This document shows, in pieces, positions 17,724 to 29,970 of a DNA stretch of 64,000 nucleotides. How positions within the stretch are numbered: the stretch's first letter is position 1; each line of letters opens with the position of its first letter. A program made the translations under genes and the position numbers. Under the pieces are notes generated by a model, which worked only from the letters and a program-made list of their open reading frames with translations, was not told where the DNA came from and did no database searches. Source of the DNA: Sphingobacterium bambusae (GTDB lineage: Bacteria > Bacteroidota > Bacteroidia > Sphingobacteriales > Sphingobacteriaceae); the NCBI RefSeq assembly GCF_033955345.1, contig NZ_CP138332.1, forward strand, positions 2,108,001 to 2,172,000. The letters are read 5' to 3'.

Positions 17724-17835
17724 TTAGGCGCCGACCTACTCTCCCACCTGTTACGGCAATACCATCGGCTCTGGCGGGCTTGACTTCTCTGTTCGGAATG
17801 GGAAGAGGTAGACACCGCCGATATAGGCACCTGAA
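17724..17835 (-). rRNA. rrf: 5S ribosomal RNA
   Basis: About 112 nt. The minus strand begins TTCAGGTGCC and contains the conserved loop region CCCATTCCGAACAGAGAAGT and the 3' part GGTGGGAGAGTAGG. Both ends pair as helix I. It lies about 140 bp after 23S. Confidence 0.95.
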
Positions 17836-17845
17836 TATCTTTGCA

Positions 17846-17925
17846 AAGTAAAAAGTCAAAATTCAAAAGTAAAAAACCTTACAGCATTTTTTAATTTTTA
17901 TCTTTTAATTTTTAATTGCATAATG
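17846..17925. repeat. AT-rich AAAAATTAAA-type spacer repeat
   Basis: The 23S-5S spacer carries AAAGTAAAAAGTCAAAATTC and, further on, its rough complement TTTTTAATTTTTATCTTTTA. Similar A-rich strings occur at 20988-21061 and 54121-54149. This is possibly a dispersed low-complexity repeat. Confidence 0.4.
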
Positions 17926-17974
17926 ACATGCATTGAAAGAAAGAAAAAGAAGGAAGACAACAACGTTCTACCGG

Positions 17975-20856
<2,882 letters not shown>

Positions 20857-21066
20857 CGCTCATATACCCCTTTTGCTAGGTATATGGCTGCCTTTGTTCT
20901 ACAAATCAAACAACTCGTGCTTGACTTTCAAACCATTGTTGTCTTCTCTTGTGTTTTCTTTCTTTCAATATGTCAAAGAACGGATTCGAAGTAAAAATTA
21001 AAAAGTAAAAATTAAAAAAACTGTACAGCTTTTGACTTTTAAATTTTGACTTTTTACTTTGAAATG
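20857..21066. other. Spacer between tRNA-Ala and 23S
   Basis: Transcribed spacer with no gene. It contains an AT-rich segment (20988-21061) with strings like AAAAAGTAAAAATTAAAAAA followed by a rough inverted copy, similar to that in the 23S-5S spacer. It probably contributes to the processing stem around 23S. Confidence 0.5.
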
Positions 21067-21140
21067 TGGAGAATAACGGATTCGAACCGTTGACCCCCTG
21101 CGTGCAAGGCAGGTGCTCTAGCCAGCTGAGCTAATTCCCC
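21067..21140 (-). tRNA. tRNA-Ala (anticodon TGC)
   Basis: Cloverleaf of 74 nt including the discriminator A. The acceptor is GGGGAAT with ATTCTCC, the anticodon stem CCTGC/GCAGG encloses CTTGCAC (anticodon TGC), and the T-loop is GGTTCGAATCC. CCA is not encoded. It sits in the 16S-23S spacer as usual. Confidence 0.96.
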
Positions 21141-21233
21141 TTTTTTGTAGTGGGTAATGGGTAGTGCGTAGTGCGATTTCAATGTCGCCATAAAAATTCG
21201 CGGTACGCAATACGCTATACGCATTACTTTCCG
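21141..21233. repeat. Inverted GTAATGCG-type repeat between the two tRNAs
   Basis: GTAGTGGGTAATGGGTAGTG (from 21147) faces an inverted counterpart (21210-21228, CAATACGCTATACGCATTAC). The spacer can fold into a long imperfect hairpin. The same motif family recurs at 17189-17215, 17481-17509 and 17634-17662. Confidence 0.5.
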
Positions 21234-21307
21234 TAGTCCCGAGCAGATTTGAACTGCTGACCCCTACATTATCAGTGTAGTGCTCTAACCAACTGAGCTA
21301 CGGGACT
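21234..21307 (-). tRNA. tRNA-Ile (anticodon GAT)
   Basis: 74 nt including the discriminator A. The acceptor is AGTCCCG with CGGGACT, and the anticodon stem CTACA/TGTAG encloses CTGATAA (anticodon GAT). CCA is not encoded (the next bases are CGG). Standard position upstream of tRNA-Ala in the rrn operon. Confidence 0.96.
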
Positions 21308-21487
21308 AGCTTATCTTTCTCATCTTCTCTCGGTATCCACGTCCTCTCGGGGTGGGCACTTTCTTCTTTTCTTAGATGTTAGTAGGTAGATATTAGTACT
21401 TAGACAGGGTCTATATACTACATACTATCTACTAAATACTTTTTAACGATCATGATGTGGCGCAACGAGTGTCAATTAGGACACTCT
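21308..21487. other. Spacer between 16S and tRNA-Ile
   Basis: No gene. It contains a TAGTAG-rich imperfect inverted repeat (about 21372-21440) and a small hairpin GTGTC/GACAC at 21468-21483 just after the 16S 3' end. Confidence 0.45.
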
Positions 21488-23015
<1,528 letters not shown>

Positions 23016-23271
23016 TGTAATAATGAATTGTTCGATACCAAGCTATTTACTAATAAATAACCGGAATCGTTTTTGTTGTATCTTACGATCCGTAATTGAC
23101 AGGTTGATTTTTTGTTATTGTATAACTTTCATCTTCCGACTACTCGTTACGCTACATGATCATCTTTCTTAAAGAACTTTTCTCGCCGCCGCGTCGCGCT
23201 TTGGCTTTTTATATATCGTGGCATCGCTGCACGAACTATCTTGTTTGTTTCCCTCCTTCTCGTTGGGACTG

Positions 23272-23302
23272 CAAAGGTAGAAGAATTTTTCGGTTTCGCA
23301 AA
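23272..23302 (-). promoter_or_regulatory. rrn promoter proximal to 16S
   Basis: On the minus strand, TTTG (23299-23302), exactly 19 nt, then TACCTTTG (23272-23279): a perfect fit to TTTG-N19-TAnnTTTG. Transcription would start about 250 bp before 16S. Confidence 0.8.
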
Positions 23303-23425
23303 ATAAAGTTGAACTTTTTTTTCGACGCTCTTTCAGGCTTTCTAACCGTGGAAACGCCCTTCGTTAAAGGCTTTTTCCATCTTCTGTTTTTCGCTTTTCA
23401 ATCGTCCCTCCCTTGCGGAGTGGTG

Positions 23426-23458
23426 CAAAGATAGAAACTTTGGCATATATCTTGCAAA
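23426..23458 (-). promoter_or_regulatory. rrn promoter distal to 16S
   Basis: On the minus strand, TTTG (23455-23458), 21 nt, then TATCTTTG (23426-23433). This is a good -7 element with slightly long spacing, giving tandem rrn promoters 154 bp apart. Confidence 0.6.
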
Positions 23459-23588
23459 TTATTCCAGCTTATTTCTTTCGGACAGCACACAAGATGCTGG
23501 AATACTGCGCAATATTTTTGAAGAAAAGCGATAACTAAAGCTTAAACCCTGCCTTTATATGCGAACATGTCCGATTTTCCTTCTCAAA

Positions 23589-24797
23589 CTATTTCGATCT
23601 TACATTGGGCAACAAGCCCGTCACGATACCAATCAATGGAAGATAAGCGCATACTTGGAATACATAGGCGATACTTGTTTTGTCGGCAAGATACCCTAAT
23701 GATGCCGATCCGATCCCACCCATTCCGAAGGCAAAACCAAAAAACAAGCCAGCAATAGTTCCCACCTTACCGGGAACCAAGTCCGTTGCATAAACCAATA
23801 TTGCAGAAAATGCGGAGGAAATGATCAAACCAATAAGCATGGCAAGCCCCACCGTAGCTATCAAACCTACATGAGGCAGTAAGAGCGTAAACGGCGCAGC
23901 ACCAAGGATAGAAATCCAAATAATCAACTTTCGACCGTAACGATCACCCAAAGGGCCTCCCAATATAGTACCTACCGCAACTGCCGCAAGAAATGCGAAC
24001 AAACAAATCTGCGACTGCTGAACACCTAAATCAAATTTATCGATCAAATAAAAGGTGAAGTAACTACTCATGGATGCCATGTAGAAATATTTCGAAAAAA
24101 TAAGGATCAACAAGATGACAATAGAGAAAATTACCCTACCCTTTGTTAGCCCGGGAGCATAAACAGAAGAGGCGGGCGGAGCGGGACGGCGTTTCCGTTC
24201 GGCCAAGTTTTCTTTGTACCATCGACCGACAATGGTTAAGACAACGATGCCCAAAACGGCAAAGAAGGCAAACCATCGAATATTAACCTGACCATAGGGT
24301 ATAACGATCAAGGCCGCCAAAAGTGGACCGATAGCACTTCCTGCATTCCCTCCGACCTGAAAGATAGACTGTGCCAGCCCCTTACGTCCGCCAGAAGCTA
24401 ATTGCGCTACACGGGATGCCTCTGGATGAAAAATCGACGAGCCTACGCCTATCAACGCAACGGAAGCCAAAATAAAGATGAAATTGCTGGCAACAGATAA
24501 AAGGAGCAATCCCAACAAGGTGAATCCCATCCCGATGGCCAGCGACTGCGGATTAGGTCTTCTATCTGTGTAATTCCCAACAAATGGTTGTAGAATGGAA
24601 GCTGACAGCTGAAAAACAAGCGTGATCAACCCAATCTGTGTAAAGCTGAGATTAAAATTCTCCTTTAACATCGGATATACCGAGGGAATAACTGATTGCA
24701 TGAGGTCATTCAATAAATGACCGAAGCTAATAGCAAATAAAATACTGTAAACAGTATTTCTTATAATCGGCTCTGCCGATGGATGTAGTGCTTTCAT
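23589..24797 (-). CDS. MFS transporter, fosmidomycin-resistance (Fsr) type
   Basis: A 402-residue, 12-helix inner-membrane antiporter. The Fsr-like N terminus SFGHLLNDLMQSVIPSVYP, the loop FVGNYTDRRPNPQSLAIGMG and GSSIFHPEASRVAQLASGGRKG are typical. Members export drugs or toxic metabolites using the proton gradient. It begins 9 bp after the FadR-type regulator gene, which probably controls it. The substrate cannot be inferred. Confidence 0.9.
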   Translation of the reverse strand: MKALHPSAEPIIRNTVYSILFAISFGHLLNDLMQSVIPSVYPMLKENFNLSFTQIGLITLVFQLSASILQPFVGNYTDRRPNPQSLAIGMGFTLLGLLLLSVASNFIFILASVALIGVGSSIFHPEASRVAQLASGGRKGLAQSIFQVGGNAGSAIGPLLAALIVIPYGQVNIRWFAFFAVLGIVVLTIVGRWYKENLAERKRRPAPPASSVYAPGLTKGRVIFSIVILLILIFSKYFYMASMSSYFTFYLIDKFDLGVQQSQICLFAFLAAVAVGTILGGPLGDRYGRKLIIWISILGAAPFTLLLPHVGLIATVGLAMLIGLIISSAFSAILVYATDLVPGKVGTIAGLFFGFAFGMGGIGSASLGYLADKTSIAYVFQVCAYLPLIGIVTGLLPNVRSK

Positions 24798-24806
24798 AAT
24801 AATGGA

Positions 24807-25454
24807 TTAAACGGCTTCAATAATTTCGTGAAGAACAGCGCAAGCCTGCGAAACATCTTGGCTTTGAATGGCAAGAAACAGCTCCTCATGCGATTGCTGC
24901 GTTTCGACAAAGACAGTTGTGTCGACATACATTTGCTTGAAGGCAGAAACGATATGCTTAGACGAAGCTCTATACAGCTCGCTTAGAATGGAATTTCCAC
25001 AAGCATCAGCTATAGCTTGATGAAAAGCAATGTCGGCCTCAATACATGCGACTAGGGCATTTGCGTCGGCTTCGATCTTACGTTTTTCCAAAGCTTGCGC
25101 TATCTTTGAGAGATCATTATCGCTACGCTGTTGGGCTGCCTTTTCTGCTATACGCACTTCCAACAACTGCCTCACCTCCAACAAATCTGTTAAAGCGGCT
25201 TGCTCAAAAGCTGCACCGAGGTTCTCCCTTCCCTCGCAATCAACGACAAATGTTCCGACCCCCTGCTGCACGTCGAGATACCCTTGATTAGCCAAAATTC
25301 GTACAGCTTCTCGCACACTGGAACGCCCCACGCCAAACATTTTCATTAACGCAGGCTCTATGGGCAGCTGACTATGCAGCGCCAATTCACCGGATTTTAT
25401 TTTAGCTCGGATACGTTCTGCTACCTCTTCCGCTAGTGATGTTTTCTTAATCAT
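24807..25454 (-). CDS. FadR-subfamily GntR transcriptional regulator
   Basis: A 215-residue regulator. N-terminal winged helix (about 5-75): AERIRAKIKSGEL, GVGRSSVREAVRILANQGYL. C-terminal FCD ligand domain (about 90-215), with the conserved metal-binding pattern around ADIAFHQAIADACGNSIL and SHEELFLAIQSQD. FCD regulators bind small organic acids. It is first in a two-gene unit with the Fsr-like MFS pump. Confidence 0.9.
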   Translation of the reverse strand: MIKKTSLAEEVAERIRAKIKSGELALHSQLPIEPALMKMFGVGRSSVREAVRILANQGYLDVQQGVGTFVVDCEGRENLGAAFEQAALTDLLEVRQLLEVRIAEKAAQQRSDNDLSKIAQALEKRKIEADANALVACIEADIAFHQAIADACGNSILSELYRASSKHIVSAFKQMYVDTTVFVETQQSHEELFLAIQSQDVSQACAVLHEIIEAV

Positions 25455-25537
25455 GATTTAATTCATCTGATGATATGATGATACGGCAAAGATAAAAGAA
25501 AGTATCTGCCGAACAAGTAGCTTATGTAAAAATTTTC

Positions 25538-26026
25538 CTAAAGAATTTGGTGAGACTCTTTAATCGTGTTCATCACGAAAATACTCTTGGTTTGCCCAAT
25601 ACCGTCAATTTCTGATAAACGATTAACAAAAAAATCATGAAAATCGTCCATGCTGGAAGAAATAATCTTCAACATGAAGTCAAAGTCGCCGCTGATATTA
25701 TAGAACTCTATCACTTCAGGGAGTTGAGCAACTTCCTGAATAAACTTTCCTGCCGTTTTCTTATTGTGTACGCTCAGCGCAATCATGCATAGCACGGTTA
25801 GCCCCTTGTTTACCTGCTTTTTGTCGAGTATAGCTACATATTCCTTAATAGCGCCTGTCCGCTCCAGACGTTTAATACGCTCATGGGTTGGTGTGGGGCT
25901 GAGGTGTATATGTGCAGCAACTTCTCGCACGCTTAGCTTGGCATTTTGTTGAAGCAGTCGCAAAATTTCTAAATCCTTGCTGTCCGCTGCGAGCAAGGCA
26001 CCTTTATACTGTTCTTCTTCCATCAT
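25538..26026 (-). CDS. Lrp/AsnC family transcriptional regulator
   Basis: I start this at the Met at 26024-26026 (MMEEEQYKG), giving 162 residues, the family norm. A longer frame would add about 54 hydrophobic residues that do not fit. The HTH is LEILRLLQQNAKLSVREVAA with HLSPTPTHERIKRLERTG. The RAM effector domain follows (VIEFYNISGDFDFMLKI). It is divergent from the DHA2 exporter with under 130 bp between, which suggests control of that exporter, perhaps in amino-acid export. Confidence 0.92.
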   Translation of the reverse strand: MMEEEQYKGALLAADSKDLEILRLLQQNAKLSVREVAAHIHLSPTPTHERIKRLERTGAIKEYVAILDKKQVNKGLTVLCMIALSVHNKKTAGKFIQEVAQLPEVIEFYNISGDFDFMLKIISSSMDDFHDFFVNRLSEIDGIGQTKSIFVMNTIKESHQIL

Positions 26027-26112
26027 AAAAAAACGCAATAAATAGAACAAATAATCAATTACAAGACATATAAAGAACAAATGTTCTAAAAATAAATTAA
26101 AAAATAAAACAA

Positions 26113-27546
26113 ATGATTTCTGCGCGTAGATTCGCAAAAAATGAGACCTGCATGAACGATAGACGAAACACGATTCTAGTATTGGCATCTATAGGCACTT
26201 TTGTAGAAGCCTTGGATATCGCCATCATTAACCTGACGATCCCTGCGATACAAAGACAGTTCTTGATAGACCACGATACCGTACAATGGCTACAGACACT
26301 TTATGTATTGTTTTTCGGAGGCTTTCTTATTATTGGCGGGAAACTTAGTGATCAAATCGGTTGCCGCAAGGTGTTTCTAATCGGGGGAACGGTCTTTTTA
26401 TTGGCATCATTTGCAGCTGGTATATCGCCCAACTTCCCTGTCTTAGCAATTGCACGTGCTGCACAAGGCCTTGGCGCGGCATTATTGATGCCTGCGTCGC
26501 TAGCCACGGTGACCCATACGTTTGTTGAGCCGGCGGAACGAAGTCGTGCAATCGGGATATTCAGTTCCTTTGCAGCAATAGGGTCCGGCAGTGGTCTTTC
26601 CGTTGGCGGCCTCATCAGCACCTATTGGAGCTGGCACTGGGTATTTTTAATCAATGTTCCTATCTTGGCCGTCACATTGTTGCTTGCCCTTACATATTTT
26701 CCAAAAGAACGGCCTAGTGCTACAACAAAAAATAGCGACATGCTTTCCGGCATACTACTGGTCATAGGCTTACTTTTTTTAACTTTCGGCATACACGACC
26801 TCGCGCATTTCCAGCAGCGTCCTTATTTTGTTACGGCTTGTTTCGCTAGTGCATTCCTGTTGTTAACACTTTTTGTCCAGCGTTTGCGAACGGCCAAACA
26901 GCCTCTTATTTCTTTAGATCTTTTCCGGCACCGATCATTGGTCATTTCCAACTTATCTTTCTTTATGTTAGGTGCCTTGTTCATCGGATTTCTGCTCTTG
27001 GTGTCGCTTATGCTACAAGACGACATGGGCTACAGCTCGGCTTCCGCTGGACTTCTCCTGGTTCCCTTCAGTGTCCTATCGGCACTGATTGCTAAATTTT
27101 TGATACCGACACTCAGCAAAAAGTTAGCTCCCGCCAAGCTGGGTATCTTAGGGATGTGCTGTATGTTCTGCGGATTGAGCTTACTGCTTATTGCTATCTA
27201 TACCTATCATCCCTTGGCGCTGGTGCTATGTGGAGCGGCCTGCATCTCCGGAATTGGTATGACCATCTGCTTTACCAGCCTATCTATTCTAGGCGTCAAA
27301 GATGTAAGGCCTCAACATTACGGTATGGCATCTAGCTTGACCAGCACCAGTTATTTTTTGGGAGCCGGCATTGGATTATCGTTCGTATCCTTTTTAGGAC
27401 AATGGTTTCCGAGTAGTCTTGCCGTTGGCCCCATCGGTCTAATCGTGCTCATCTGCTACGCCCTTTTTGCCATAGTATTACTTGTACACCTAGCCTACGT
27501 TGATAAACGTATCCTTGCAAAAACATTACAGAGAGCGAACGTGTAA
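26113..27546 (+). CDS. MFS exporter, DHA2 (EmrB/QacA) family
   Basis: Up to 477 residues; the Met at 26152 (MNDRRNTILV) is an alternative start that better matches the family. There are 13-14 predicted helices. Motif A is GGKLSDQIGCRKVFLIGG, preceded by the DHA2-typical ALDIAIINLTIPAI and QWLQTLYVL. It is a proton-driven drug or metabolite exporter. It is divergent from the Lrp-type regulator and followed 47 bp later by an SDR gene in the same direction. Confidence 0.92.
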   Translation: MISARRFAKNETCMNDRRNTILVLASIGTFVEALDIAIINLTIPAIQRQFLIDHDTVQWLQTLYVLFFGGFLIIGGKLSDQIGCRKVFLIGGTVFLLASFAAGISPNFPVLAIARAAQGLGAALLMPASLATVTHTFVEPAERSRAIGIFSSFAAIGSGSGLSVGGLISTYWSWHWVFLINVPILAVTLLLALTYFPKERPSATTKNSDMLSGILLVIGLLFLTFGIHDLAHFQQRPYFVTACFASAFLLLTLFVQRLRTAKQPLISLDLFRHRSLVISNLSFFMLGALFIGFLLLVSLMLQDDMGYSSASAGLLLVPFSVLSALIAKFLIPTLSKKLAPAKLGILGMCCMFCGLSLLLIAIYTYHPLALVLCGAACISGIGMTICFTSLSILGVKDVRPQHYGMASSLTSTSYFLGAGIGLSFVSFLGQWFPSSLAVGPIGLIVLICYALFAIVLLVHLAYVDKRILAKTLQRANV

Positions 27547-27593
27547 GCCGCGCACATTTCCTTATTTTTACCCCAAGAATACAGCTTATAGAT

Positions 27594-28313
27594 ATGACAA
27601 AATTAAACGGAAAAACGGCGTTGATCACCGGCGGTGGACGAGGTCTAGGTAAAGCCACCGCTATCGCGCTAGCCAAGGAGGGCGTTAACATTGCCATCAG
27701 TGGGCGCAATGAGGAACAACTCAAAAGTACTGTAGCTGAACTACAGGCATTTGGCATTACAGCTACTTATGCCATATTCAACGTTGGAAACCAAGCAGAG
27801 GTGAATGCCGGCATTAGCCAGATCAATCAGACATTTCCACAGATCGATATTTTGATAAATAATGCCGGGATAGCTGCATTTGGAAGCGTAGAGGACATGC
27901 CAAGCAAAACATGGGAAGATATTATTCAAACCAATGTGCTGGGCCTTTACTATGTTGCCAAAGCGATGGTTCCCATTATGAAAGCACAAGGGCAGGGCGA
28001 CATCATTAATATAGCGTCTACTGCTGGGCTTAAAGGAAGTGCTAACTCATCGGCTTACAGCGCCTCCAAATCAGCGGTCATAGGCTTTTCGGAATCTTTG
28101 ATGTACGAAATGAGGAAAGAGAACATCCGCGTAACAACACTTACTCCAAGCACCATCGCAACAGACATGACCATGGTAGATTTGAAAATTACCGATGGAA
28201 ATCCAGACAAGATCTTGCAACCGGAAGATTTCGCGGAGCTAATTGTAGATGTGCTGCAATTCAACAGGCGTGCGCTATTGGCCAACGCCTCTATATTTTC
28301 AAGCAACCCTTAA
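27594..28313 (+). CDS. SDR family oxidoreductase, FabG-like
   Basis: A 239-residue cytoplasmic short-chain dehydrogenase. The NAD(P)-binding motif TGGGRGLGKA lies near residue 13, NNAG near 86, and the catalytic set Ser (IASTAG) and YSASK (near 151-155) is intact. The closest general match is 3-oxoacyl-ACP reductase, but many substrates are possible. It may be cotranscribed with the exporter upstream. The hairpin at 28413-28448 may serve as its terminator. Confidence 0.92.
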   Translation: MTKLNGKTALITGGGRGLGKATAIALAKEGVNIAISGRNEEQLKSTVAELQAFGITATYAIFNVGNQAEVNAGISQINQTFPQIDILINNAGIAAFGSVEDMPSKTWEDIIQTNVLGLYYVAKAMVPIMKAQGQGDIINIASTAGLKGSANSSAYSASKSAVIGFSESLMYEMRKENIRVTTLTPSTIATDMTMVDLKITDGNPDKILQPEDFAELIVDVLQFNRRALLANASIFSSNP

Positions 28314-28358
28314 ATTCATTACAAAAAACACAACATAAACACCTCTATATTGTAGTTT

Positions 28359-28373
28359 TGGCACATATTTTGC
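28359..28373 (+). promoter_or_regulatory. Sigma-54-type promoter
   Basis: TGGCACATATTTTGC matches the -24/-12 consensus TGGCAC-N5-TTGC at every fixed position. The predicted start, about 12 nt after the final C, is near 28385, two bases before the conserved block of small RNA candidate A. An alternative -7-like TAGTTTTG overlaps at 28353-28360. Confidence 0.6.
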
Positions 28374-28384
28374 TAATTACAATG

Positions 28385-28448
28385 TTCATAATTTAGGTTA
28401 ATAATTGGTTTGGAAGTCCCAAAGCCGCCCGGCTTTGGGCTTCTTTTT
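28385..28448 (+). ncRNA. Small RNA candidate A (block plus terminator)
   Basis: A predicted transcript of about 64 nt. A 24-nt block at 28387-28410 (ATTTAGGTTAATAATTGG within it) is followed by a terminator hairpin. Closely related blocks with the same architecture occur at 48237-48260 (plus) and 46514-46541 (minus). The block reads in reverse as an A-rich leader ending in ATG. Eight bases ATTTAGGT (28391-28398) can also pair with ACCTAAAT (28483-28490) in the sulfatase leader, so it could instead be a cis leader of that gene. Confidence 0.45.
28413..28448 (+). terminator. Rho-independent terminator of candidate A
   Basis: Stem CCCAAAGCC (28418-28426) with GGCTTTGGG (28431-28439), extended by GAAG/CTTC across a one-base bulge, then TTTTT at 28444-28448. 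It may also terminate the SDR gene. Confidence 0.85.
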
Positions 28449-28517
28449 ATCTTGATTATGAGGTTTTAGGCAATTTTAGCATACCTAAATTTTTCTTACA
28501 AAACAAGATTAATTAAC

Positions 28518-29876
28518 ATGATGAACCGATATCTCAAACTGTTGCTGTGTATACTTGTCCATGGATATTCTCTGGCTGTGCTTGCCCAACGCCGTCCGAA
28601 CATCATTCTTGTATTGGCAGACGATCTAGGCTATTCAGATATTGGCTGCTATGGCAACCCTTCCATTGCTACGCCTTTTTTGGACACTATGGCTCGGGAA
28701 GGTGTACGGGCCACGCATTATGTCGTGACCAATCCCACGTGTACGCCTTCACGTGCTGGACTACTCACGGGACGGTACCCCACACGTTACAAGCTGAGTG
28801 ATCCCATTGGCCCTGGAGCAAAGGTCGGACTCCCACAGACTGAAATAACGATTGCAGAAATTTTGAAGAACCAAGGCTACCACACCGGCTTGATTGGCAA
28901 GTGGCATCTAGGCGACCAGGCTAAATTTCATCCAAATACACAAGGTTTCGATTACTTCTATGGCATGCTGTACAGCCATGACTACCGCTCCCCTTATGTA
29001 CGAACAGATACCACGATAAAGATATTTCGTAACAAAGAAGCCGTAGTTACACGCCCAGCGGATTCCTTACTTGGAGAGATGTACCATGCCGAGGCTATGA
29101 AATTCATCGATCAGCAAGACGAGGCTTCTCCCTTCTTCCTCTACTATGCCCACAATATGCCTCACCTACCCGTTGCAGAAGCTTTTCGAAAAAAGAAAGA
29201 TCTAGAGGAACATCCCGCTGGCCCATTAGGCACGGTGTTGGAAGAGCTGGATATGCGCTTGGCACTACTGTGGAAGCATTTGGAAGCAAAAGGGCTTGCA
29301 GAAAATACGATCTTTATTTTCAGCAGTGATAATGGTCCTTGGATTGAATACCCTGTACGCATGTCGGGGGATGGAAAAACAAAAAACTGGCACGTCGGTA
29401 CTGCTGGAATGTTTCGCGGATCAAAAGCGCAAACCTACGAAGGAGGTATTCGCGTACCACTGATTGTATATGGTCCAAATTGGGTCGGAAAGGGAAAAAC
29501 GATACGTAGCGCTGTGAGCAATTTGGACATCCTCCCAACTATAGCCGCTTGGACAGGTGCCTCTTCGCAGCAAACACTCGATGGTCAATCTATTGCGGAT
29601 CTCTTAAGAGGCTCAACCCCCGATCGAGGCTATACACATCGACCAATATATATCGTCAACCATGGGCTCTTGGAGGCCGTAAAAAATGGAGACTGGAAAT
29701 ACCGAGAGCTGAAGGCTGGCGTCAACAACAACTCAGGCAAAGCTTACCCGGCTGCATATGAACTCTTTAATGTCGCTGCCGATCCCAGTGAACGCACGAA
29801 CGTTATCGACGAATATCCGGAAAAAGCGCGTGCGATGAAAGCTTTATTCGATAGCTTTGACGGCCATATCAACTGA
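28518..29876 (+). CDS. Secreted sulfatase (arylsulfatase family)
   Basis: A 452-residue protein with signal peptide ending near AVLAQ. It is a formylglycine-dependent sulfatase: metal-binding LADDLGYSD (near 33-41), maturation signature CTPSRAG with Cys75 as the formylglycine precursor, GKWHLGD near residue 137, and FSSDNGPW near 270. It removes sulfate esters from glycans in the periplasm. It faces the minus-strand GH2/sulfatase genes and belongs functionally with the sulfated-glycan PUL. Its leader follows small RNA candidate A. Confidence 0.93.
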   Translation: MMNRYLKLLLCILVHGYSLAVLAQRRPNIILVLADDLGYSDIGCYGNPSIATPFLDTMAREGVRATHYVVTNPTCTPSRAGLLTGRYPTRYKLSDPIGPGAKVGLPQTEITIAEILKNQGYHTGLIGKWHLGDQAKFHPNTQGFDYFYGMLYSHDYRSPYVRTDTTIKIFRNKEAVVTRPADSLLGEMYHAEAMKFIDQQDEASPFFLYYAHNMPHLPVAEAFRKKKDLEEHPAGPLGTVLEELDMRLALLWKHLEAKGLAENTIFIFSSDNGPWIEYPVRMSGDGKTKNWHVGTAGMFRGSKAQTYEGGIRVPLIVYGPNWVGKGKTIRSAVSNLDILPTIAAWTGASSQQTLDGQSIADLLRGSTPDRGYTHRPIYIVNHGLLEAVKNGDWKYRELKAGVNNNSGKAYPAAYELFNVAADPSERTNVIDEYPEKARAMKALFDSFDGHIN

Positions 29877-29927
29877 CATTTCGCACTCAAAAGACACCGC
29901 CAAGAAAGATAAAAAAGGAAAAGGGGC

Positions 29928-29962
29928 TTTTGAGAAATTTGTTCCCAAAAGCGCCCTTCTCA
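29928..29962. terminator. Weak terminator-like hairpin between convergent genes
   Basis: AAGGGGCTTTTG pairs imperfectly with CAAAAGCGCCCTT across a 13-nt loop. It lies between the convergent sulfatase and GH2 genes. No long T run, so the call is tentative. Confidence 0.4.
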
Positions 29963-29970
29963 CGACTAAA

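Noticed and set aside
17393..17866. A 157-codon minus-strand frame covering 5S and its repeats
   Set aside because: It is read through 5S rRNA and its duplicated tail; the repeated peptide just mirrors the DNA repeat.
26027..26188. Longer start for the Lrp regulator
   Set aside because: It adds a hydrophobic non-Lrp extension and overlaps the divergent exporter's start region.
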